Part shown: one piece after another, positions 1 through 6,215 of the stretch
Layout: each line of letters opens with the position of its first letter
Numbering within the stretch: position 1 is the stretch's first letter
Origin: an uncultured Collinsella sp.
Lineage (GTDB): Bacteria; Actinomycetota; Coriobacteriia; Coriobacteriales; Coriobacteriaceae
DNA length: 13,793 nt
Assembly: GCA_900547125.1 (NCBI GenBank)
Contig: URFU01000054.1
Location: 1-13,793 of the forward strand
Direction: 5' to 3'
Notes under the pieces: model-generated
The model's database searches: none
Seen by the model: the letters and a program-made list of their open reading frames with translations, nothing else
What the model was told of the DNA's origin: nothing
Program-made: the position numbers and the translations under genes

Positions 1-77
1 CGCCAGGCAAGGCGCCCACAAACTAGCCTCTCTTCATGAGCCCCGCGGTCCGCTCCGACTGCGGGGCTTTTGCTATT
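1..77. repeat. 77-bp perfect direct repeat, left copy
   Basis: Bases 1-77 are identical to 7206-7282, where the sequence directly follows arcC. The left copy begins inside the first hairpin of the repeat because the window starts there, so the true repeat may extend further left. It contains the intrinsic terminator annotated at 39-74. Its + orientation implies a rightward gene ending just upstream of the window, which cannot be seen. The two copies are in the same orientation and bracket the whole arginine deiminase module, 7205 bp apart start to start. Confidence 0.95.
39..74 (+). terminator. Intrinsic terminator (left repeat copy)
   Basis: A 12-bp stem, AGCCCCGCGGTC against GACTGCGGGGCT with one G-U pair, has a 6-nt loop and is followed by TTTT. 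It is identical to the terminator after arcC. It should end a rightward transcript entering from outside the window. Read on the other strand it has no T-run, so it is not expected to stop the leftward arcA2 transcript efficiently. Confidence 0.85.
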
Positions 78-80
78 CAC

Positions 81-113
81 CTAGTCATCGGGGACGTTCT
101 TAAACGACTAGTC
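81..113. repeat. GGGGAC-type palindromic element, short copy
   Basis: The stretch begins CTAGTCATCGGGGACGTTCT and carries flanking inverted CTAGTC/GACTAG hexamers. Its sequence matches, in inverted orientation and with a few substitutions, the end of the larger element at 7412-7444. It looks like one half of a REP/BIME-like or MITE-like intergenic repeat. No transposase is present in the window. The rest of 78-170 holds only a short CAGGT/ACCTG dyad (137-151) and no clear terminator for the leftward operon. Confidence 0.6.
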
Positions 114-170
114 AAAAGGGGCACTCTTGCCGCGAGCAGGTACGGCACCTGGGGATTTACGACTAAGAGG

Positions 171-827
171 CTAGTACGTCAGATCGTGAGTTGCCTGAAA
201 CCAAACGACGACACCTAAGACACGAAGGCGATGCCTGTCCAGAGTGATGTTGGGTTCTTCTGTCAAATAGGAATACGTTGACAGCGCAATCGTATTCCCT
301 CGGATTTCATATCGCCGAATAACTATGGCCGATGCGTCTACCATCGCAACGACGGTGCATCCGTTCCACGGTTTAGCAACAGGATCGACCAGCAGAACGC
401 AGCTTTGCGGATAGCAGCGTGACATGCTGCTGTTGTTCATCTGAACTAGAAAGCCTCCCGGGTGCCTTTCGAGAACGGGTCCTGGAACGAAGGTGTGCCC
501 ACTTTTCTTTAGGCTAAAGCCACCGTTGAAGCGTACGATTTTATAGATCCCGCATTCTTCGTTTTGGGCTACGGTCGGGCTTTTCTCAGGCCGCGTGCTT
601 AAGCCGGCAGAGGCAAGGCCGCTATTACTTGCGGCGAGCTCATCAAACGTTACATCAAAAAGCTCGGTCAGCTTATCGAGAGTCGATACCTTGACGGCGG
701 TGTGTCCACGTTCCCAACGACATACTGTTTCTTTGGTAACGCCGAGCATGTCGGCAAATTGCTGCTGCGTTAAGCCTTCGCGGGTTCTAAGGCATTTAAT
801 GTTATCCCCTTGGGCCATGTTATTCAT
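171..827 (-). CDS. XRE-family regulator with S24/LexA-like C-terminal domain
   Basis: Probable DNA-binding transcription factor of 218 aa. Residues about 10-65 form an XRE-type helix-turn-helix (LTQQQFADMLGVTKETVCRW). Residues about 105-215 resemble an S24 peptidase/LexA C-terminal domain: NSSM (Ser134) followed by CYPQSCVLLVDP fits the family's GDSM...dGD..lVd pattern. The Lys expected 37 residues after the Ser in LexA appears as Arg171, in VIRRYE, so self-cleavage is doubtful. I chose the ATG at 827, which overlaps the arcA2 stop by 8 bp (ATGAATAA) and has an AGG four bases upstream. An ATG at 818 is possible; the longer form starting at 866 would overlap arcA2 by 47 bp. Translational coupling with arcA2 suggests a regulator of the ADI module, which is inference. 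Candidate targets are the dyads at 2187-2235. Confidence 0.85.
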   Translation of the reverse strand: MNNMAQGDNIKCLRTREGLTQQQFADMLGVTKETVCRWERGHTAVKVSTLDKLTELFDVTFDELAASNSGLASAGLSTRPEKSPTVAQNEECGIYKIVRFNGGFSLKKSGHTFVPGPVLERHPGGFLVQMNNSSMSRCYPQSCVLLVDPVAKPWNGCTVVAMVDASAIVIRRYEIRGNTIALSTYSYLTEEPNITLDRHRLRVLGVVVWFQATHDLTY

Positions 828-2067
828 CACGCCTAAGTGGCAAGCACAAACAGTTGGGCCCGCCAAAGCCGTTTGTCAGCTCGTGTATGGAAATGGGAAC
901 AAGATCGATTCCGGCCTGTTCAAGAGCAGCGTTCGTCGCTTGATTCTCTTCATAGACACAGACTTTGCCCGGTCGGAGGCACAGCACACTGGCTGCGTTA
1001 TTCGTGCACTCTTTTTCTGCCAAATTGGGATTAGATCCACCGCAGGGAATAAAACGAAGCTCGGGTATGCCGAGCGCGGCGGCCAGTGCCTCCTTGACTC
1101 CTTTTTCGACGGCGTGAATCTGGCAGAGATTCTCTGCTCGATTTCGCGTAATCTGATAAGAGCGAGATTCCGCGAGTAGCTGGGGGTCGACAACAAAAGT
1201 ATCGTAGTCGACCCGGCTTAGGTACGTATCAAGATGGATACACAGGCTCCGCTCGGGTACCTCAATTGCCCATACGGCGTCGATGCTCGAGTCGGGATTC
1301 CACAGGAGGGTACGAGCGAGCATATCGATGGCTGCAGATTCGGTTCTCTGAGAGATGCCGACTGCGACATTATGAGCATCTAGATTGATGATATCGCCCA
1401 CTTCAATATGGAAGGTCGAATCGTGACGATAAAACGAGGGCGTGTCCTTGAAATTGGGATGGTATTTAAAAATCGTTTGGTAGAGCGCTACTTCGCGATT
1501 GCGCTCGGGCCAATACATGTGGTTGAAGGAGATGCCGGAGCCGATGGTGCTTACCGGGTCGCGCACGAACCACATGGTGTTTAATGGACTTACGAGCAGC
1601 TCGTCAGGGGCATAGGCCTCGCCGGTTAATTCGGCGAGTCTGTCCCCGCCGTCGAAGCAGTATGTAACTTGCCCGTGGCGGATGCCGCCAATCGATGCCG
1701 AGACGAGCTCCTGCGCCGATCGGGTGTGTTCAAGATGCTCGCGGACTGCTTGCTGCAACTCGGCGCCAATCGCGCCGCATTCATTGACAAAGGAATCGAC
1801 AAAAGATGCTCGAGCTTCGGGGCATGAGTCAAGCGCTTCTATAAGAAGTTGGTCGAGATACAGAACCTCTACGCCTTCATGCTCGAGCACTGAGGTATAG
1901 GCATCACACTCAGCTAGGGCCCTATCCAAGTCAAATAGGCTGCTCGATGGTCTTAGGCTAAAAACTTGGCCAAAATGGCCTTCGGGATAGTTTTGGGTTT
2001 CGATACCGGGTCGATATAAAAGGGTCTGTTTAAGCTTACCGATTTCGCTGGTGACATGAATTGGCAT
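820..2067 (-). CDS. arcA2: Divergent arginine deiminase paralogue
   Basis: Arginine deiminase fold protein of 415 aa (family reaction: arginine to citrulline plus ammonia, cytoplasmic). The ATG at 2067 (MPIHVTSEIGKLKQ) aligns with the start of the other copy; a TTG extension to 2106 adds 13 residues the family lacks. Active-site elements visible: VRDP (Asp166 of the Pseudomonas enzyme), ERNRE (Arg185), HIEVGD (Glu224), GISQRT (Arg243), CIHLDT (His278/Asp280), and the C-terminal nucleophile in GGPNCLCLPL (Cys406). Departures: Phe at the Arg401 position (NGFGGPNC, where RGRGGPRC is expected) and EVGD instead of EGGD. It may therefore be slow, have altered specificity, or act otherwise. It is strongly diverged from arcA1, so this is not a recent duplication. 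First gene of a leftward pair with the XRE/S24 regulator. The symbol arcA2 is mine, to separate it from arcA1. Confidence 0.88.
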   Translation of the reverse strand: MPIHVTSEIGKLKQTLLYRPGIETQNYPEGHFGQVFSLRPSSSLFDLDRALAECDAYTSVLEHEGVEVLYLDQLLIEALDSCPEARASFVDSFVNECGAIGAELQQAVREHLEHTRSAQELVSASIGGIRHGQVTYCFDGGDRLAELTGEAYAPDELLVSPLNTMWFVRDPVSTIGSGISFNHMYWPERNREVALYQTIFKYHPNFKDTPSFYRHDSTFHIEVGDIINLDAHNVAVGISQRTESAAIDMLARTLLWNPDSSIDAVWAIEVPERSLCIHLDTYLSRVDYDTFVVDPQLLAESRSYQITRNRAENLCQIHAVEKGVKEALAAALGIPELRFIPCGGSNPNLAEKECTNNAASVLCLRPGKVCVYEENQATNAALEQAGIDLVPISIHELTNGFGGPNCLCLPLRRDE

Positions 2068-2186
2068 TAGAACGCTCGCTTTAATTCGGATGATGACTGA
2101 TGTCAATTATCGTTCTGCTGGGAGAAGTTTAAGTGAGTATGTTGTGGGTATCGGTGGACGGCTTAAGCTCTTGATTGAAAGTCACC

Positions 2187-2207
2187 AATTGATAAAAAAT
2201 ATCAATT
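2187..2207. promoter_or_regulatory. Candidate operator 1 (perfect dyad)
   Basis: Perfect inverted repeat with 8-bp arms AATTGATA and TATCAATT around AAAAA. Its core is TTGA-N9-TCAA (2189-2205). The same core architecture recurs at 2219-2235 with centres 30 bp apart, about three helical turns, which favours cooperative binding of a dimeric regulator. The spacing TTGAT-N7-ATCAA differs from an FNR box (N4). Candidate binders are the neighbouring XRE/S24 protein or an ArgR-type regulator; this is inference. Confidence 0.6.
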
Positions 2208-2218
2208 TAGTTCGATAA

Positions 2219-2235
2219 TTGAGCTTATATATCAA
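2219..2235. promoter_or_regulatory. Candidate operator 2 (imperfect dyad)
   Basis: TTGAGCTTATATATCAA has the same TTGA-N9-TCAA ends and 17-bp length as the core of the first dyad. It lies on the same face of the helix, assuming about 10.5 bp per turn. The inner bases are less symmetric than in operator 1, as expected of a weaker second site. Confidence 0.5.
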
Positions 2236-2363
2236 CTAAAGCCCGTCTGCCTTCTAATACTATCCATTCGCATAAATATCTAATGTCAACTGGCGTGAAA
2301 ACCGAATAATAAGGTTGCCGGCGAAAAGCTCGTATCGAAAACCTGCAAACTAAAGGAGGCATA

Positions 2364-3800
2364 ATGGCCGAAGTGCAAAAGAAACGTGGGCTACGAATTC
2401 CGCACGTCTACACCATTATCTTCATTCTCATGGTGTTGACCGCAGCTCTTACGAGGATCGTTCCCTCCGGCTCGTTTGAGAGGCAGGAGCTCAACGGACG
2501 CGAGGTCACTGTTGCTGGAACATATGAGTCCGTTGAAAAGGTTTATGCGGACGAAGACGGCGCTGAGGTTGACCTGAAGCAAGGCCTGTTCGATGTGCTC
2601 GAGGCTCCTGCGGTGGGAATTCAGCAGGCAGTTGAGGTCGTTGCCTTTATTCTGATTGTCGGCGGATCCTTTCAGGTCATTACTGCCACTGGAGCTATCA
2701 CCAGCGGCGTGGCGCGCATCGTTAAGAAGTTCAAGAGTAAAGACATCCTGATTATTCCGATTTTGATGGCGGTTTTTGCGCTGGGCGGTAGCACGTTCGG
2801 CATGGCGGAGGAGACCCTTCCATTTTTTGCCATCTTGCTGCCGATTGTTATGGCTATGGGATATGACTCCATTACGGCCTTTATGATCGTGTTCGTTGGC
2901 GCCCGTATTGGCTATATCGCATCGACGGTCAACCCCTTCAATGTTTTGATTGCTCAGGGAATTCTGAATATCCAGGGTAATCCCCAGCTCTGGCTTCGCG
3001 TTGTTGCCCTTGTTGTGCTGACCGCCATCGCTATTGCCTGGGTCGTGTTGTACGCTCGAAGGGTGAAGAAGAACCCCGAGTCCTCGATTGCTTACGCTGA
3101 TGATATCGAGAAGCGCAAAGAGCATGCATCAAATGACGAGCTGCTCGAAGCCGATTTCACCGGGCGCCAGAAGGCCGTAATCATCGTATTCGTGCTTGGA
3201 ATCGTCGCCATTGTCTGGGGTCTTGTCACCCAGGGCTGGTATATGAACGAGATCTCTGCAGTCTTTATGGCTATGGCGCTCCTGTCTGGCATCGTATCGG
3301 GCATGAGCGAGAAGGAGATTGCTACAGAGTTTGTTAAGGGTTTGGGCGACTTTGTTTTCTCTGCGGTCGTGGTCGGTCTTGCTCGAGGCATTTTGGTTAT
3401 CGCCAACGATGGCTTGATTATCGATACGGTCCTAAACGCTCTTGCGACTGGCCTTGCCGGAATCCCCCCTGTTCTCTTTACCAGCATTTTGTATGTCGTT
3501 GACAACTTGCTTTCGATTCTGGTTCCCAGCTCTTCGGGCATCGCGGCGCTCACCATCCCCATCTTTGGGCCTCTGGTTGAGCTCATGGGGCTAAATCCAG
3601 AAGCTGCGGTTACTGGCCTTTCGATGGGATCTGCAGCGATGTCGCTGATTTCCCCCACCAGCGCAATGCTTGTCGCCGGTCTTGGTGTTTGCAAGATCTC
3701 TCTTGGCCAGTGGTGGCGAGTTTCCTGGAAGTTCTTCCTTGTGGTCAGTGCGGTCTGTCTCGTATTTACCGCGGTATCCGGTCTGCTTCCGATTGTCTAG
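2364..3800 (+). CDS. YfcC/DcuC-family antiporter, probably arginine/ornithine
   Basis: Integral membrane transporter of 478 aa in the C4-dicarboxylate anaerobic carrier/YfcC family (often named putative basic amino acid antiporter). The first membrane segment is at about residues 14-30; many more hydrophobic segments follow, in keeping with the family's roughly 12. Recognisable family stretches are GARIGYIASTVNPFNVLIAQ and, near the C-terminus, VPSSSGIAALTIPIFGPL with SLISPTSAMLVAGLG. The start is set by a strong AAAGGAGG ribosome binding site 4 bp before the ATG. It stands directly upstream of arcA1-arcB-arcC in the place usually taken by arcD, so arginine uptake in exchange for ornithine is the likely job. 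The family is seen in the sequence; the substrate is inferred from context, and I give no gene symbol because classical ArcD belongs to another family (APC). Confidence 0.88.
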   Translation: MAEVQKKRGLRIPHVYTIIFILMVLTAALTRIVPSGSFERQELNGREVTVAGTYESVEKVYADEDGAEVDLKQGLFDVLEAPAVGIQQAVEVVAFILIVGGSFQVITATGAITSGVARIVKKFKSKDILIIPILMAVFALGGSTFGMAEETLPFFAILLPIVMAMGYDSITAFMIVFVGARIGYIASTVNPFNVLIAQGILNIQGNPQLWLRVVALVVLTAIAIAWVVLYARRVKKNPESSIAYADDIEKRKEHASNDELLEADFTGRQKAVIIVFVLGIVAIVWGLVTQGWYMNEISAVFMAMALLSGIVSGMSEKEIATEFVKGLGDFVFSAVVVGLARGILVIANDGLIIDTVLNALATGLAGIPPVLFTSILYVVDNLLSILVPSSSGIAALTIPIFGPLVELMGLNPEAAVTGLSMGSAAMSLISPTSAMLVAGLGVCKISLGQWWRVSWKFFLVVSAVCLVFTAVSGLLPIV

Positions 3801-3867
3801 CAAACGAAACGACAACTTTGTAAGCCATTGCAATAACAATTGAGCTCTAATCCAGAAAGGAACGATG

Positions 3868-5112
3868 ATGAGCAAAGGTCTGAACGTTCATAGCGAAATT
3901 GGTGCCCTCAAGAAGGTATGCGTGCACCGACCGGGCTTGGACCTGGTAAACATGAAGGCGGAGGATTTTGAGCGCGCCTGGATTCATGACGCGTTTTATC
4001 TCGAGTATGCTCAGCGAGAGCATGACGAGTTTACTAATCTTCTTCGCGGTGCTGGCGCCGAGGTCGTTTATATGGAGGACTTGCTTGCCGAGACTTTCGA
4101 TCAGGTTGAGGGTTCTCGTGCCGAGTTTATGAGCAAGTTCGTTCCCGAGGCCAAGATCGAGAACCTGGCGCTTCGTCAGGCAGTCGTGGAGAAGCTCGAC
4201 TCCATCAAGGACAACAAAGAGTTTGTTCTTACCGCTATGGGCGGCCTCTACGTACGCGATCTCGAGATTCCGCATGTGAGTGGTTCCCTTGCGAGCATGG
4301 ATAGCGACAAGCTGAAGCCCGACGAAATGGTCTTGTTCCCGATGCCCGCCTCCTACTTCTCGCGTGATCCGATCGCTGTGGTCGGCAAGGGCGCGATGAT
4401 GAACCGCATGTACTGGCATCAGCGCAACCGTGAGGTCGTATTCTATGAGACGATCATGCGCCACCATCCTGATTATGCTGGGGCTCCGCTTTGGTACGAT
4501 CACAATAGCGATTGGCATATCGAAGGCGGCGACGTTCTGAACATTAACGCCACCACGCTTGCAATCGGTATTTCCGAGCGTACCCAGACCGCATCCATCG
4601 ACCTGCTTGCGAAGATTCTGTTGTGGGGCAGGGGAGAGTCCGAGATCGAGCAGGTATTTGCCATCATGATCCCCCACGGCTATGCCTATATGCATCTTGA
4701 TACGGTTTGTACTCAGGTTGATTACGATAAGTTTACCGTCTACCCCGGTATCTACGAGACACTTCGTGCCTATCGACTCACCAAGGGTGATTCGGATGGC
4801 GAGGTCTTTATCGAGGAGATCGAGGGAACGATTCAGCAGATTCTTGAAATGGCAACCGGTATCGACCATATCACGATGATCGAATGCGGTGCCGGCGATC
4901 CGATCGAGGCATCCCGTGAGCAGTGGAACGATGGTTCCAACACGCTTGCTGTTGCGCCGGGTAAGGTGTGCGTCTATGAGCGCAACGTTGTTACCAATGA
5001 TGCGCGTTATAAGGCGGGCGTTGAGCTGTTGGTTGCTCCTTCCGAAGAGCTGTCTCGTGGTCGTGGTGGCCCGCGCTGCATGACCATGCCGTTCTGGCGC
5101 GAAGAGATTTAA
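3868..5112 (+). CDS. arcA: Arginine deiminase
   Basis: Catalyses arginine to citrulline plus ammonia, the first step of the ADI pathway, in the cytoplasm; 414 aa, normal for the family. Catalytic elements are present: FSRDP (Asp), QRNRE (Arg), HIEGGD (Glu), GISERT (Arg), MHLDT (His and Asp), and the C-terminal RGRGGPRCMTMP with active-site Arg and nucleophilic Cys. Where many ADIs have PNLYFTRD, this one has PASYFSRD, a substitution at a substrate-pocket position. Two in-frame ATGs lie at 3865 and 3868. I prefer 3868 because AAAGGA (3856-3861) is then 6 bp away rather than 3. It follows the antiporter gene by 67 bp with no visible terminator, so it is probably in the same operon. It retains all the residues that arcA2 has lost. 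Confidence 0.97.
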   Translation: MSKGLNVHSEIGALKKVCVHRPGLDLVNMKAEDFERAWIHDAFYLEYAQREHDEFTNLLRGAGAEVVYMEDLLAETFDQVEGSRAEFMSKFVPEAKIENLALRQAVVEKLDSIKDNKEFVLTAMGGLYVRDLEIPHVSGSLASMDSDKLKPDEMVLFPMPASYFSRDPIAVVGKGAMMNRMYWHQRNREVVFYETIMRHHPDYAGAPLWYDHNSDWHIEGGDVLNINATTLAIGISERTQTASIDLLAKILLWGRGESEIEQVFAIMIPHGYAYMHLDTVCTQVDYDKFTVYPGIYETLRAYRLTKGDSDGEVFIEEIEGTIQQILEMATGIDHITMIECGAGDPIEASREQWNDGSNTLAVAPGKVCVYERNVVTNDARYKAGVELLVAPSEELSRGRGGPRCMTMPFWREEI

Positions 5113-5131
5113 TTCCGTTCTGGTCCGAGAT

Positions 5132-5161
5132 GCGCGGATGCGCGTTCTTCGCGCGCCGCGC
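5132..5161 (+). other. GC-rich intercistronic hairpin between arcA and arcB
   Basis: GCGCGG-AT-GCGCG pairs across a TTCTT loop with CGCGC-G-CCGCGC, an 11-bp interrupted stem made only of G-C pairs. No T-run follows, so it is not a typical terminator. More likely it protects the 3' end of an arcA message or is a processing site that sets different levels of arcA and arcBC. The role is inferred. Confidence 0.7.
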
Positions 5162-5197
5162 ACTCATCAATTAGGTTAATAATGAAAGGAACCTATC

Positions 5198-6205
5198 ATG
5201 GCACTGAATCTTTCTGGTCGTAGTTTTCTGACCCTGCTCGATTTCACTACCGAGGAGATCGAGTATATGCTCGAGCTTTCGAAGGACTTTAAGAATCTCA
5301 AGCGCATGGGCGCTCCCCATCGTTATCTTGAGGGCAAGAACATCGTTCTGCTGTTTGAAAAGACTTCGACGCGTACGCGCTGCGCTTTCGAGGTGGGCGG
5401 TATGGATCTCGGCTTAGGTGTAACCTACCTTGATCCCGGTTCATCGCAGATGGGCAAAAAGGAGTCCATTGAGGATACCGCCCGCGTGCTTGGTCGCATG
5501 TACGACGGTATCGAGTATCGCGGCTCTGACCAGTCCATTGTTGAGGAGCTTGCCGATAAAGCCGGCGTTCCCGTGTGGAATGGTCTCACCAATGAGTACC
5601 ACCCGACCCAGGCTTTGGCGGACATCCTTACGATGCGCGAGGAATTCGGCGACACGCGTGGCCTCAAGCTGACCTATCTCGGCAAGGAGCAGGGCAATGT
5701 AAGCGATTCCCTCATGGTTATCTGCGCCAAGCTCGGCATCAACTTCTGCTCTTGTGGGCCGAAGGGCGACGTTGAGGGCGCTACCCACTTTGATCCCGAG
5801 CTGCTAGAGACTTGCCAGAAGATCGCCGAGGAAAATGGCTGCACCATTCAGCTTACTGACAACATCGATGAAGGCGTAAAGGATGCCGATGTTATTTACA
5901 CCGATGTCTGGGTTGGCATGGGTCAGGCTGAGGAGCTCTGGAAGAGCCGTATCGAGCTGCTCTCCCCGTACCGCGTAACCTCGGAGGTCATGGCGAAGGC
6001 AAATCCCAACGCTATCTTCATGCATTGCCTCCCGAGCTTCCACGATACCAAGACCACCATCGGAGCGGAAATCGCGGAAAAGTTCGGCGTAACCGAGATG
6101 GAGGTCTCCGACGAGGTCTTCGAGTCCGATAAGTCTCGCGTCTTCCAAGAGGCAGAGAACCGCATGCATACCATTAAAGCCGTGATGTACGCCACTCTTC
6201 GATAA
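5198..6205 (+). CDS. arcB: Catabolic ornithine carbamoyltransferase
   Basis: In the ADI pathway this enzyme phosphorolyses citrulline to ornithine and carbamoyl phosphate; 335 aa, cytoplasmic, usually a trimer or multiples of trimers. Motifs: STRTR at 57-61 (carbamoyl phosphate binding), MGKKESIEDTARVLGRMYDG near 85-104, HPTQ at 135-138, HCLPSFH at 276-282. The ornithine-closing loop, normally DVWVSMG, reads DVWVGMG (Gly240 for Ser), an unusual change in an otherwise standard protein. The ribosome binding site AAAGGA sits upstream of the ATG, and the gene lies 85 bp after arcA and 10 bp before arcC. Context and strong similarity to the catabolic type favour arcB over biosynthetic argF. Confidence 0.96.
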   Translation: MALNLSGRSFLTLLDFTTEEIEYMLELSKDFKNLKRMGAPHRYLEGKNIVLLFEKTSTRTRCAFEVGGMDLGLGVTYLDPGSSQMGKKESIEDTARVLGRMYDGIEYRGSDQSIVEELADKAGVPVWNGLTNEYHPTQALADILTMREEFGDTRGLKLTYLGKEQGNVSDSLMVICAKLGINFCSCGPKGDVEGATHFDPELLETCQKIAEENGCTIQLTDNIDEGVKDADVIYTDVWVGMGQAEELWKSRIELLSPYRVTSEVMAKANPNAIFMHCLPSFHDTKTTIGAEIAEKFGVTEMEVSDEVFESDKSRVFQEAENRMHTIKAVMYATLR

Positions 6206-6215
6206 GGAGACACGC

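Larger units (their letters stand above)
2068..2363. promoter_or_regulatory. Divergent control region between arcA2 and the antiporter gene
   Basis: An A/T-rich 296-bp gap separates the two divergent operons and must contain both promoters. The clearest structure is the pair of dyads annotated at 2187-2207 and 2219-2235. One possible rightward promoter is TTGATA (2189-2194) with GATAAT (2214-2219), but its 19-bp spacer is long, so I hold it loosely. If it is real, the first dyad overlaps the -35 box and the second starts at the end of the -10 box, as expected for repression. No convincing riboswitch, T-box or terminator hairpin is visible. The antiporter ribosome binding site AAAGGAGG lies at 2352-2359. 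Confidence 0.6.

Noticed and set aside
121..170. Intrinsic terminator for the leftward arcA2 operon
   Set aside because: Only short stems (GGCA/TGCC and CAGGT/ACCTG) are present without a proper T-run on the leftward strand.
36..218. Short rightward reading frame starting MSPAVRSDCGAFAI, also at 7241-7444
   Set aside because: Both begin inside the duplicated terminator hairpin, lack a ribosome binding site and diverge after the repeat. They are by-products of the repeat, not genes.
2068..2106. N-terminal extension of arcA2 to a TTG codon
   Set aside because: The added 13 residues are absent from the family, and no ribosome binding site precedes the TTG. The ATG at 2067 gives 415 aa, matching the arcA1 frame.
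2187..2207. FNR-type box
   Set aside because: The arms resemble TTGAT/ATCAA, but the spacer is 7 bp instead of 4.
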